Source: Siphonodentalium dalli (taxonomy: Eukaryota > Mollusca > Scaphopoda > Gadilida > Siphonodentaliidae). From it: DNA of 64,000 bases. The translations under genes were made by a program, and so were the position numbers. The DNA is taken from positions 53,226,609-53,290,608 of the forward strand of contig CP136066.1 in the NCBI GenBank assembly GCA_032622095.1, read 5' to 3'. This document shows, piece by piece, positions 12,581 through 22,316 of the stretch. Positions within the stretch are counted from its first letter, which is position 1. Each line of letters opens with the position of its first letter. The notes beneath the pieces are model-generated. The model saw only the letters and a list, made by a program, of their open reading frames with translations, searched no databases and was not told where the DNA came from.

Positions 12581-13568
12581 TGGGGGAAATGCCGTGGGTT
12601 TTATACCAATCACTCTTGATAAGGAGCGTTTTTTGGCGGTTTGGGAGAAGTGATGTTGAAGGAGAAATGCCGTGATTATTGTATCACATACTATATAATA
12701 AATAGTGTCTTGCGGCGTTTGTATCCTGTTTTAAATAAGGTTTTAGGCAGAAGAAGAAAAGGTCATGTATTAAACATGGTACGGCTACTATATTTTGAGT
12801 GGAGTATATCCGAAGTAATGAAAGCGTAATTCAGTTTGTTGTTTTAACATTCTCATTTGCCATATGGAAAATCTTATCTGCACCAAGACTGTGACTTCAT
12901 AACCCCACAGATCTTGAAATGGTGCGCGTAGATGGCAGATTTCATAAGGCATGAGGTATTTCGTTGGTGGCTTAATGCGTGCATAATCGAAAGCATGTGA
13001 TCGAAGATGCTAGTTGTCAGCTGTTAATTGCTCTTCAAAGGAAATTGGAGTTGTTGAAACAACTGATGATTCAGCGGGCACCTGTTGTGAAACATTATCC
13101 CGAGGTCTATCGAGATATGTCCTCATTTGCCATATGGAAAATCGATCAATATTATAGACGCGGATATGGCATCGGGTATCTCGTTGACATGGTGCGTGCA
13201 TAATTGAGATCGTGTGGTCAAAGATGATAGCTGTGTTATCTGTTGTACTAATGAGATTTACAAGCGGCTTGTGCTTGCTGGAGCGATTGATGATTTAGCG
13301 GACACCTGTTGGGGAGAATTACGTTTGCCTTTGTGAAAAATTATTATGAGTTCTGTGTAGATATTTTGTTTTGTTTTATTAAAGTTGTGTCTTATTATTG
13401 GTGATAGGGATGATATATGTATATGATGAACGTCTCGTATAATTGTGTTTAATATATTAAGCACATGATTGCGCCTAATATATAAAGGGCGCTACTGCAG
13501 CGGTAGGTTCGTAGGATATTTGACATTTTTGCATGTGGGGGGGGGTCTGCGCGTTATGATATACGTAA

Positions 13569-16500
13569 CTAATGATTATTAGTTGTGGGAATAATGGGTG
13601 AGTATGTGAGTTTTGAATACGTGATGTTGTTGAGAAGTATTTTGATACATGATTGTGAATGTTCGATATCAGTTGTCATCTGATATAAATCATATGTTTC
13701 CGTGCTTTCGTTTGACCAATTCGTTGTATCATTTGAACGGCTGCTAAATGAGTGGGAATTATTGGATGAGGTAGATTGGAGATTAGCTAGCGATGAATCT
13801 TGTGGCATGTGTTTGGCGTTCGGTGTATATAATTTACTATGTCGGCCGCATTTTTTGGATGCCCGACTCGACATTGTTTTTGATGTAGTATTGTAAGAAT
13901 TTTCTGTCGTAATGATTTTGTGTTTTATGATATTTGGTTCCTGTGGTTGGGAACTTGAATGGTCGCTGGACGAAAATTGAGGGGGTGAATGGTTGTCTGT
14001 CTTATTAAAATGCTTCGAAGCCATGAGACTGTTGGCCAATTCAGCCAATGGTATTGAAGAGCTCTCGTCTGTGTTTGATCGCTCAAGTTGAGCGCGTTTA
14101 ATTGCCGTTGTTCTGAGGTCATCGTCTGATTCTAAAGTAGATTGAGAGTTATTACTATCAATATTGGTTTCACTCGGTGGAAATGCAAATCGATTATGTC
14201 GTTTATTCTTTAAATGAGTGGGTCGTTGAGGTGTTGGCCAATCAACAGGGGATGGTTTGATGTGTTTAGCATGTGATTTTGTTAATTTTGCAGACAGGTC
14301 ATGTCTTAGTATGTAAGATATGGGGCCTGTTTGTTTTAAGATGCGCCAAAACGGCTCATATTTAAATGAAAATTTGTGATTTGGTTGGTGGATTTTGTAA
14401 TAGACGGATTGGCCTATTTTAAAGGTTGGAATAGATCCACCTCTGTTCTGTTTGTGGTTGCAAGAGGCTGTTTCGAGATGAGAATTTGTAGTTTAAAAAA
14501 TAATGTGTTGATTTTGAAGTGTGGTGGCTAAAAAATCATCTCCTAAATACTTTTCTCTGTGTGTTAAAATTCGGTCTATGCTTATCTGTGGTTCTCTTAA
14601 AAAAGTCAGAAAAAATGGTGAATGTGTATGTACACTGGAACAATAGACGTTCATTGCTTGTGATGCATAATTTAGATATAGGTCCCAATTTTCTACATTT
14701 GCTTGGGTGATTGTTGAAATAATTGATGCCAAACTTCTATGCGATCATTCACTTTTCCCGTTGCTCTGCGGATTATAGAAGCTTGTCAAACGGTGTTGGA
14801 TATGGTAATATTTACAAAATTCAGTGAAGGTTGAGTTTGCAAATTCGGAGCCATTGTCCGTTAGAATTGATTCCGCATAGCCGAATAGAGTGAAATACTC
14901 TGGGTTCAATCTTTCTAAAATTGTATCAACCATTTTGTTAGGTAATGCATATGCTAAATTATGTAATGAAAACTGATCAATAATAGTTAAGATAAATCTA
15001 TTTCCTGATTGTGTTTTGGCGGGAAATGGTCCCATAAGATCGATGGCAATTAGTTGTCCTGGTCTCGATGGGGCAGTGATTGGTTGAAGCGGGATTTTTG
15101 GATTGTAAGCATTTCGTTTTCGGCATGTATGACAATTGTTTATGTATGTGACAATTTTTTCAAACAACTGGGGTGTGTAATATCTGTTTCGTATGGTCGC
15201 ATAGAGCGATTGTACCGCTCTATGTCCGAGACTGTGATATTGTGATATGACTTCTTGTGCTATTTTGTCCGTTATGTATATTCTTAATTTAGGTATGTCA
15301 TTATATATTGATATATAGTGTAGGATACCATCTTTGAGAATAAATGTTTTTGCTAATTTTTCGGGTATATTTGTTGATTGCATTTGTTTGATAATCTCGG
15401 TGATTGTGTGGTCTGCTGATTGTTCATCTCTTATGTTAGTTATAGGAGGAAGGACCGGGCTGTCCTCAAGATCGACTTCTGATCCAGTATTCATCCTCTT
15501 TTTTGTTTGTTTGTTTCGTTTTGAAAATTCTTGAATATCTTTCATGTCAAGGATATTAACATCATGTACAAGGGGATTGGTGGGTGGATTTGGGTCGCTA
15601 TCTGTGCACGAATTGATGCACGGGTGTGTGTCGGTGTTTATACGACTGTAAAAATCGGCCGTAACATTGTTCGTGCCTTTAATATAAGTAATTTTTGGGT
15701 TCAATGCTGATATTTCCAAAAACCATTTTTGAATTTTTGTGTTAATCAGATCCTGTTTTTTAAACATGTGGATGAGGGGTAAGTGATCTGTTTTAATCTC
15801 TACTTGGGAGCCCTGTAAGTAAAATTTAAATTGCCTTGCAAACGTGTATATAGCGAATGCTTCTTTTTCCGTGACAGAATAATTCCTTTGTGATTTGTTA
15901 AGTTTTTTACTGGCGAATACGATTGGTAGTTCAACGTGTTTATCATCTTGGCTATTAGCATATTGTGATAGGATTGCAATAGATGCATCAACTGTGAGAA
16001 TGAAAAGTTTGTCGGGATCTGGATAAGCTAAGCTTTCTTTAAGTGTGTCAAACGCTGTTTGGCATGGCGTATCCCACACTAATTTAGCATATTTAGCTGT
16101 GAGTTTGATTAAAGGCAATGCCGAGGATGCGAAAGTAGGAGAATATGATCTGTAAAAATTAAGAATTCCAAGTAATCTGCGGACTTCTTTAACTGATTTC
16201 GGAGGTGGTAGAGACTTGATAATTGAAATCTTTTCAGGATCAGGGGATGTACCCTTTTCGGAAATAATATGTCCTAAACATTTGACTTGTGGTTGGCAAA
16301 ATTTAAATTTCGATAGTTTAACTATTAAGCAGTATTCCCTGAGTCTGTCAAACAGTTTTGTGGGCTGTTGTATATGCATTTAAGGATCGGAACTATGACA
16401 GATCAGATCATCAACAAAACCATCTACAAATGGGAGGTCATGGAGGGCCATATTCATGAGTTTTAAAAAATACCCTGAGCTCGAGACATATCCCATCGGA

Positions 16501-16841
16501 GCTCTTTGATAGCTGTATTGACCTTCCGACGTGTTCATAGTTAGAATGGGAACATGTTCGGGTTCACCTCCTATAACATGGTAGGCATTTGATAAATCAA
16601 AGATACTGAAGATAGTTGAGCTGAGTAACTTGGACGATATTTCTGTAAAACTAGGCATAGACCATTTTAATGGAATGGAAACATCATTGAGTTTTCTCAG
16701 ATCGATCACCAATCGGTAATTATGGGTACCGTCAGGGTTGGGTGTGGATTTGCGGATGAGGAGACTGGGAAATCCCCACGAGGAATGGGCAGTGGGTTTA
16801 ATGATGTCTGCATCTAATAATATTTTAATCTCGGCAGCCAT
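13569..16841 (-). pseudogene. pol: Gypsy pol: reverse transcriptase, RNase H, integrase (three in-frame stops)
   Basis: One reading frame is open from 16841 to 13569 apart from TAA (16382-16380), TGA (14747-14745) and TAA (14495-14493). RT: 'YRLVIDLRKLN', motif A 'FDLSNAYH' and catalytic 'FVDD' in the first 153 codons. After the first stop, the RT connection with 'GILNFYR', then RNase H with D131 (TVDAS), the EKE motif, D198 (KTDH) and D242 (ADFYSR) counted from 16379. Integrase: zinc finger H382/H386/C416/C419 and a D447, D508, E544 (D-x35-E) catalytic triad. The TGA directly follows E544. Beyond it lie the rest of the integrase and a GPY/F-like module ('FWRILKQTGP'). A Ser/Asn-rich tail of about 160 residues ends at 13569. 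All three enzymes are recognisable, but the product could not be made without readthrough. Confidence 0.9.
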
Positions 16842-16854
16842 AATCCGTTGTTTG

Positions 16855-18096
16855 TTAAGAGGTGTTGGGTATTTTTTTGCAAAAAATAGGTAAAGTATTT
16901 GGTTTGAGGTCGATTTTCATTTTCATTTTTGAACAATATCCTATCTTGTTTATGTCATTTGTAAAAACGTCAGGATAGTGTGATACTAGTTGCAATATTT
17001 GCTGTTTAAGGTGTTGAGGTGCTACAATATCATCGATAGATATAGGTTGAGTCTTGGTGATTGGAGGGTTAACGTCTTGCCGGTCACCTATGGTGTTGAT
17101 ACTGTGGTTGGTTGGCCGGGATGAGTTAATATTTTCCTCATCGGATGTCCTGCATATCATTTCCTCTTGAATGCCAAATGCTTGTGCTATTATGCGACCT
17201 TTCCTAATCGTCATATGTGATGCGGATTGATTTTCTATCATGACGCAAATATTTTGATTAGTTGCATCTGCTATCGTGTCGGTTACATGTACATTGGGTT
17301 CCTGTTCAAAAATGGACATGTTACCTTTGCCTATTCGGATTATAGGTGTGTTAATCATATTATTTGGTCCTATGAGTCTGCCTGTTATGATTACGCATGA
17401 GTGGGGTGATAATGAAACGTTATTTGTTGATCGGATAAGTGATGCAATGTGACCGTCCCTTAACATTGGGTATAATTGATTCTGAATTCTGAATTTTTCT
17501 AAATCAAAGTAAAGTCTAATGCTGTATTGTTTCATAAAGTCGCGCCCTAAAATACACGGACGTGATAGGGTTGCACATATGATAAATTTGTGTGTAAGAA
17601 TGAGTTTTCCGATTCTAAATGTGAGATGTGTGGATCCAAATACTTTCATTGGTGTTCCATCGGCTGATGTGAGTAACACATGTTCTTTAATTAAAGGTGG
17701 CAGATTTGGTATGGATCTATAAATATTGTATTTCAAGCAACTGGTGGTTGCTCCCGAATCTAATAGTGAACGAATGCGTTGTTTGTGTATTTTAATGATA
17801 GTTGAGCATGGTGTTTGGTTTAGAGCACCATCTGTCATATCACTTGGATATTTAAGTACTGGTATTGTATGTCGTATGGGTTTTAACGGTGGCATTACAG
17901 GGTTAATTGCAATATTGGAATGTGATTCGCGATAATTGGTGCGTGTTGAATTTCTTTTTGATGATGATTGAGAATTAGTAATTTGTTGGCGCATTGGTTT
18001 TTCAAGGCTATTCACGGTTTTAAATTGAGAAGGAAACTTTAAGTCAAGAAGAGATAAAATAGGCTTATTTGGAATATTATGAAACATGGGTTTCAT
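16855..18096 (-). pseudogene. Gypsy protease and pre-RT region
   Basis: Retropepsin-type aspartic protease with the active-site loop 'DSGA' (residues 113-116 from the ATG at 18096) and the second conserved block 'ILGRDF' (182-187), which would process the Gag-Pol polyprotein. A Ser/Thr-rich linker of about 130 residues follows, then the run-in to RT ending 'LPIFCKKIP'. The frame stops at 16855 just after an A7 run (16876-16882). A one-base shift there continues directly into the RT frame, so this is a homopolymer indel or, less likely, a frameshift site. Upstream of the ATG the same frame stays open back to about 18180 and includes a Cys/His cluster resembling a damaged zinc knuckle, so the true protein start was probably further upstream within Gag-Pol. 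Confidence 0.8.
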
Positions 18097-18109
18097 AGGA
18101 GGACACCTG

Positions 18110-18476
18110 TTATTGCAGTTGGTGGTATGTTTGGCAGGCCTGTAGCATGGAAGATTAAGTGGACGCCGCGTGCGGTAATTAAGATATCGTTGTCTTTGAC
18201 ACCGTCATGGGAGCGTGGGGTAATGATTAATGGGCTGCAGCTGTGAATTATAGACTCTGTGCTTTTGAGATTCGTATGCCCAATGAGATCTGGCATATCT
18301 ATGATTGTGGCCGTCAATGGTGCTAATTTGATGTGTAATTGGACTCATTGCCTTGTGTCTACTTGGGGTTAAATTTGTGTAGGAATGAGTCCTTATCTGT
18401 TTAAAAATTGATTATTATCTTGCGCCCGATGTCTACGTTGGTCCATTGTATGATTATTTAATTTGCAGTATGTACA
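18110..18476 (-). other. Degenerate nucleocapsid zinc-knuckle region
   Basis: In a frame different from gag, 18476-18435 encodes C-x2-C-x4-H-x4-R, a retroviral-type CCHC knuckle whose last Cys codon (TGT) is CGT (Arg). In the protease frame near 18150-18110 a second Cys-His-Cys cluster looks like a knuckle with a small deletion. Gag stops at 18458 in the middle of the first knuckle. I read this as the nucleocapsid part of Gag broken by small indels. A 74-codon ORF (18317-18093) in a third frame overlaps it and is probably accidental. Confidence 0.5.
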
Positions 18477-19510
18477 GAAGAGGGGTCGTTGATGCGGTGT
18501 AGCATATCTTGCATCCATGGTTTGGATGCGGTTTTGATGGGAGACCATTGGGGCAGAGTAGGGGTGGTGAGAGTTTGAAGGTTGGCGCCTGTGGGGTGAT
18601 CATTGATTCGGTGTCTGTCTTTTGATTGGCGGGGGGTATAGGTAGATTGTGATGGCCCTCGTGGAATTGTGTCATTGGTTATTGTCGATATCCATTGGTT
18701 GAGGGGATTGTAACTGTGGGAATTGGTTATAGTCATTGTGATGTTCACCGTAACGCTGCGAAGGTTCATTTCGCGTAGGGCAATATCCGTAGTTCTATCA
18801 AGCGTTACGGGGTCTTCTTTGAGAAGCCTGAATTTAATTCTAGTGTCGCGAATGCCGTCGGAAAAGAATGCTACTAGTTGTGTTTGTACTGCTCTTGTAT
18901 TAATTTCATCGGTAAAAGCGTGTTTAGCGAGGGTTTGTATGTGTTCTGCAAACATTGCAATCGTTTCAGTATGTCTCTGCCTAATGGCTCGTAATGAGGA
19001 AAGGGCCTGAGGCGAATCGGTTATGGAACTGAATAATGAACATAATTGTGATTTCAAATCGGCCCAGGTGAACGTGAATTTTCCGTCCGTGTTATTTTCA
19101 TTTATGAAGCGTTGAATAAATTCAGAAACTTGAGATTTACATGTTTGAGCGGCAATTTTAATAATAGTCTCATCTTGTGCCGAAATCGCGCGGGAGTATT
19201 TTTCCACCGAATGGACCCATTGGGAAAAAGCGTCAGGTTTGCCATCGAAGGGTTCAATAATGGAGTTCATACCCAAAAGTGCCGTTATGGTTGTCTGAGT
19301 TTTTAAACTGTCCGTCTGATTGCGGATAGAACTAGTGAAATGGCTAATTTCATGGGTAAGCCTTGACAATAGCAAGTTTTGAGTATCTTTGCCCATTTCA
19401 TTAGTAATGTCTGTGTGGGGGGTCTCCGTTTCCCGGTTTAATTCAAGGTGATGCTGATAACTTTGGCTTGGATGAAAATAATCGCTGCTCTGCGGAGGTG
19501 GTGACTCCAT
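18458..19510 (-). CDS. gag: Gypsy Gag (matrix/capsid part), C-terminus frameshifted
   Basis: 350-codon ORF upstream of pol. The central part (residues about 85-240) has the features of a retrotransposon Gag capsid: 'IIEPFDGKPDAFSQWVHSVEK', an alpha-helical segment with conserved aromatic residues, and 'LSSLRAIRQRHTETIAMFAEH', matching the usual 'L..lrq...Esv..ya..f' block. The N-terminus is rich in Ser, Gln and His. The C-terminus is Pro/Thr-rich and ends at 18458 where a one-base shift would enter the zinc-knuckle frame. In the cell Gag would assemble the particle and bind the RNA. The ORF lies 15 nt after the stop of the preceding 163-codon ORF on the same strand. Length fits Gypsy Gag without its nucleocapsid. 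Confidence 0.75.
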   Translation of the reverse strand: MESPPPQSSDYFHPSQSYQHHLELNRETETPHTDITNEMGKDTQNLLLSRLTHEISHFTSSIRNQTDSLKTQTTITALLGMNSIIEPFDGKPDAFSQWVHSVEKYSRAISAQDETIIKIAAQTCKSQVSEFIQRFINENNTDGKFTFTWADLKSQLCSLFSSITDSPQALSSLRAIRQRHTETIAMFAEHIQTLAKHAFTDEINTRAVQTQLVAFFSDGIRDTRIKFRLLKEDPVTLDRTTDIALREMNLRSVTVNITMTITNSHSYNPLNQWISTITNDTIPRGPSQSTYTPRQSKDRHRINDHPTGANLQTLTTPTLPQWSPIKTASKPWMQDMLHRINDPSSVHTAN

Positions 19511-19524
19511 TATGTTATTGATGA

Positions 19525-20016
19525 TTAACGGTGTCTGTTTTGGGATCTATGGTACGGGTGCGAGATATGTTGTATTTTTTTCCAAGTGCCGTGGCGGTGT
19601 ATTATGCGATTTAGGTGTATTTGACACGATTCAGGTGATTTATTAGGATGTTTTATAGGAATTGCCGCGACTATAGAGTTGACAATAAGTATTGGATAAT
19701 CAGTAAAATGAGCCGGAAATGTATGCCACTCGTTCCAGGAATCTAGTGTATGTCCTGAGTAATTATTTGTAATCATACAACGCACGGATAAGCAGATTGT
19801 ATCGTGCCTTATATCAATGCGAATGGGATTGCAATATTTAATGAGTTGTGGCGATAAAGTTATTTGGTGGGGTAAAGCGTATCTACAGTAAGTTTTAAAA
19901 TTAAGAACTGAATGTTGTTTGTGAGAGGTGGGTGGTATGGGCTGATCGTTCGATGCGTGTATTGTAGTAGGATGGGTAGGTAGTGTTGGTGTAGTAGAAT
20001 CAGGTGATGTGTCCAT
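19525..20016 (-). CDS. Accessory ORF upstream of gag, unknown function
   Basis: A 163-codon ORF with ATG at 20016, ending 15 nt before the gag ATG. The first 30 residues are Thr/Pro/Ser-rich and low in complexity. Residues about 35-130 look like a folded domain with four spaced Cys, many aromatics and no transmembrane helix, and the C-terminus is His/Arg-rich. I recognise no family. The same strand, tight spacing to gag and survival of the frame while pol has three stops suggest it may be a genuine gene of the element. It could instead be an N-terminal extension of Gag separated by a single mutation, or a chance ORF. Confidence 0.4.
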   Translation of the reverse strand: MDTSPDSTTPTLPTHPTTIHASNDQPIPPTSHKQHSVLNFKTYCRYALPHQITLSPQLIKYCNPIRIDIRHDTICLSVRCMITNNYSGHTLDSWNEWHTFPAHFTDYPILIVNSIVAAIPIKHPNKSPESCQIHLNRIIHRHGTWKKIQHISHPYHRSQNRHR

Positions 20017-20311
20017 AACCCACGTGAAAAATTAAGGAGTAAAACAATGCTAAAAAATAGGGGAGTGTGCAATTTGACAGCAAATGGGAAAGAAAAGATG
20101 GTCACTCAACAATTTCCGAGAAGAATAATGTGCACGAATCTGTGATGATGAATGGGTAGGCGATGTACAGAATGTTCTTGTAGTGTTTATTGGAAAAAGA
20201 AGGGTGTCCAAATCGGATGTTAATGTTTATGTGGATCTGGTCTGCAAGAGGCGTGAGTAATGTTTCTAGCTGGATACACGATGTGAGCTGGTCGTAGGAA
20301 AACAATGTGTC

Positions 20312-20474
20312 CAAAAGGTTGATTCGTCCATATCAGAAAGGTATGGTATGCGGTCCTGTGTGTTCAAAGGGTTGGGTCGTCGATATCAGATGAGTATGGT
20401 ATGCGGTCCTGTGTGTCCAAAAGGTTGGGTCGTCGATATCAGATGAGTATGGTATGCGTCCTGTGTGCCCAGAG
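20312..20474. repeat. Three ~53-bp tandem repeats in the LTR-element leader
   Basis: Units of about 53 bp share '(a)aggttg(a/g)(g/t)tcgtc', 'atatcag' and 'gtatggtatgcggtcctgtg'. The second and third are nearly identical and the first is more diverged. They lie between the PBS and the first ORF, where packaging or promoter elements are usual. Confidence 0.75.
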
Positions 20475-20639
20475 GGTTGAGTTGTCATTGTCCGATGCAG
20501 TGGTCTAGTGTGTAAGGCTGTCTCTCCGTGGCTGGTGCGTAAGGCTGTATCCCCGTGGTTGAGTAGCGGTTTGAGATTGTTTCTGCTTTGTAGTGATCGT
20601 TTAGTGGCAGAGACTTGATGTGATGAGACGTAGAACTGT

Positions 20640-20650
20640 TCACGGTACCA
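20640..20650 (-). promoter_or_regulatory. Primer binding site (PBS)
   Basis: On the minus strand, nine bases inside the 5' LTR, the sequence TGGTACCGTGA begins with the TGG expected of a site complementary to a tRNA 3' CCA end. It differs at one base from the tRNA-His-type site TGGTGCCGTGA as I recall it; the tRNA identity is tentative. Confidence 0.55.
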
Positions 20651-20659
20651 TTAATACTA

Positions 20660-21134
20660 TGTGAGGTAATGAACACATAGATATATATATATAGGTACAA
20701 GTCTTTATTACGTCGTGAATAAGATACAAGCAGTGTATACAAATGTGACAATCAAGTCGCCGCGAAGTAAAGTCCCCGAATGGGTGATGCCTGGTGTGGG
20801 TGATGCCTGGAGAGGTGTACGAACCTCGAGATGAGATGAGTCTAGTGAAAGCATGATGTGATGGGATGTGGCTGTTTCTTATATACTATTTGGGATGCAT
20901 ATTAGATGAGGCGTTTGGCAATACACATCGGGATTGGTTCCGCCGTTATGGTCATTTCCCTTGACCATATTTGGGAGCCATCTTCATTGTGTGTATGTCT
21001 TCGCTGGGAGTAAGGTGTGTGAGGTTTCGTTAAGAAACCGAACACGAATATTTTAGTTTGGGGACATTCGTATAGTTTGAATCAAGTTGTGGGATTATAA
21101 TGGGGTATGGGCAATTGTATATGGCGTTATGTCA
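20660..21134 (-). repeat. 5' LTR of the Gypsy element
   Basis: 475 bp, TGT...GTCA, matching the 3' LTR along its whole length. As the upstream LTR on the minus strand it would hold the promoter. The main block of difference from its partner is at its start side (21110-21117, GGCAATTG against GCGTTATG). The flank continues CAATAC, the right half of the target duplication. Confidence 0.9.
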
Positions 21135-21579
21135 CAATACGTTTTTGTACTAAGCTCTAAAGTTCAAATAACCGCTCTTTACTGTATTGACAATCTCCTC
21201 TCGGCAATATAACTCCACAAGAACACCCTTATGTGGCGCTACAGTCTGCATGTTGTCGATTTCCTTTTCACGGCCACTGCCTGTTAGTTTCACATGCATG
21301 CTAATGTTCTTGAAATTAACACGTGCATACTCATTTAAAACAAAACCGATACATATCGCCCCATGGCTATACTCTATTTCGAAATTTCTTTACTCCTCTG
21401 TCCGTGAACCGATTCACACCATGCGACCAGCAAAATGACCGCAACATGACTGTCCCAATGGTTAATTGACCCACCATTTGAACGTTTTATATTCTAAAAA
21501 GCGAAGATTCCAACATCAAACGAACTCTTCAAACTGGATTAAAGTATAGACACGCGCACTTAGGCCTATCGTTAAGCAA

Positions 21580-22316
21580 GTGTGTACTTTTTTTAGCCGG
21601 ATAACAAAACAGTTGTACGAAATGGCCCGAATAGTAACAGGTGCAACCATCAGTACGAGTAACATGCGTCTTTTATCAGAAACTGCCTTGGAACTCCTAT
21701 CCTCACGTCTTAGAAAACACAAGCTATGTCAATTTTTTTTAAATGATACGTGGAACTGCTCCATCAATTTTAAGAAATTATGTACGACCAATCCAGGCAA
21801 ATAATTCCAGATATAACTTCAGATTTGAACATATAAGACTACCCTCGAATATTAACTATGACTGTTATATGGATTCGTTCTTACCAGCTGCAATTACTGA
21901 ATGGAACAAACTGCCGGAAACTACAAAGGGCAGCAGTACAATCGAAGATTTCAAAAAGAAACTCAACAGTGACAATATACGTCCACCTGCATATTTTTAT
22001 CATAGTAAATGCCGTAAATCTCATATCCTTCATACCCGGTTAAGACTGAACTGCAGCCACCTGAGTTGTGACCTGACAGACAATCGTGTAAAACAGTTCC
22101 CCTTCTGTTTATGTGGGGGAACTCGAGACAACTTACCAATATCTCTTTGAATGTACATTACAAGAGGCCAGAAGAGAACTATATGATTCTCCTATCTGTT
22201 GTCCTATCTGAGAATACTCTATTACGGGGTCAGGGGAGCTTAGTCTTCGTGAAAACAAACAAATATTTAATGCAGTACAGACATATTATGAGAACAAAAA
22301 GATTCCCATGATTTGA
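21580..22316 (+). pseudogene. LINE ORF2 C-terminal relic
   Basis: 3' end of the reverse-transcriptase ORF of a non-LTR retrotransposon of the CR1/L2/Jockey-like kind. It shows the usual post-RT block 'ARIVTGA', then 'LLSSRLRKHKLCQFF'. After a frameshift near 21745 come 'LPAAITEWNKLPETT', 'TIEDFKKKL' and the 'HTRLRLNCSHLS' Cys-His block. A second shift near 22120 leads to 'YLFECTLQEARREL' and a terminal segment ending at TGA 22314-22316. No RT core is present, so the copy is 5'-truncated as is normal for LINEs. At least two frameshifts and an internal stop make it a pseudogene. Confidence 0.8.

Larger units (their letters stand above)
10880..13560 (-). repeat. 2.7-kb repeat-rich spacer between pol and env-like ORF
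   Basis: No long ORF is present. The spacer is a series of imperfect direct duplications: a ~165-bp pair containing 'gcgcgcactatcatgcgg' (near 10986 and 11149); a ~150-bp pair containing 'gattggccgttaacatgtac' (near 11338 and 11488); several 'ataaagagcgtta...gaaatgccgtgg' units (12250-12720); a perfect 46-bp tandem pair (12489-12580); and a ~270-bp pair containing 'catttgccatatggaaaatc' (near 12855 and 13127). It may be degraded surface-env sequence, captured DNA or regulatory spacer. Confidence 0.6.
7834..21134 (-). mobile_element. 13.3-kb Ty3/Gypsy-type LTR retrotransposon with env-like ORF
   Basis: Two LTRs (7834-8309 and 20660-21134) in the same orientation bound the element. Both begin TGT and end GTCA. 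The flanks read AAATAC before 7834 and CAATAC after 21134, a 6-bp target duplication with one mismatch. On the minus strand the order is 5' LTR, PBS, leader with a 53-bp repeat array, a 163-codon ORF, gag, protease, RT, RNase H, integrase, a long spacer, an env-like membrane ORF, a nested Helitron-like insertion, PPT and 3' LTR. RT-RNase H-integrase order places it in Ty3/Gypsy (Metaviridae). At 13.3 kb (12.6 kb without the Helitron) it is much longer than the usual 5-8 kb. About a dozen LTR differences in 475 bp (~2.5%), three in-frame stops and several frameshifts show it is an inactive, moderately old copy. Confidence 0.9.

Noticed and set aside
13010-13203. CTGATGA...GAAAC near 13060 as a hammerhead ribozyme
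   Set aside because: No complementary stem II or correctly placed cleavage triplet could be drawn.
18093-18317. 74-codon ORF overlapping the protease ATG by ATGA
   Set aside because: The alternative frame over the same bases has Cys/His clusters and runs into the protease, so this ORF is most likely a shadow.
18454-18675. 73-codon ORF with CxxC inside gag
   Set aside because: Overlaps gag in another frame; the genuine zinc knuckle lies in a third frame just downstream.
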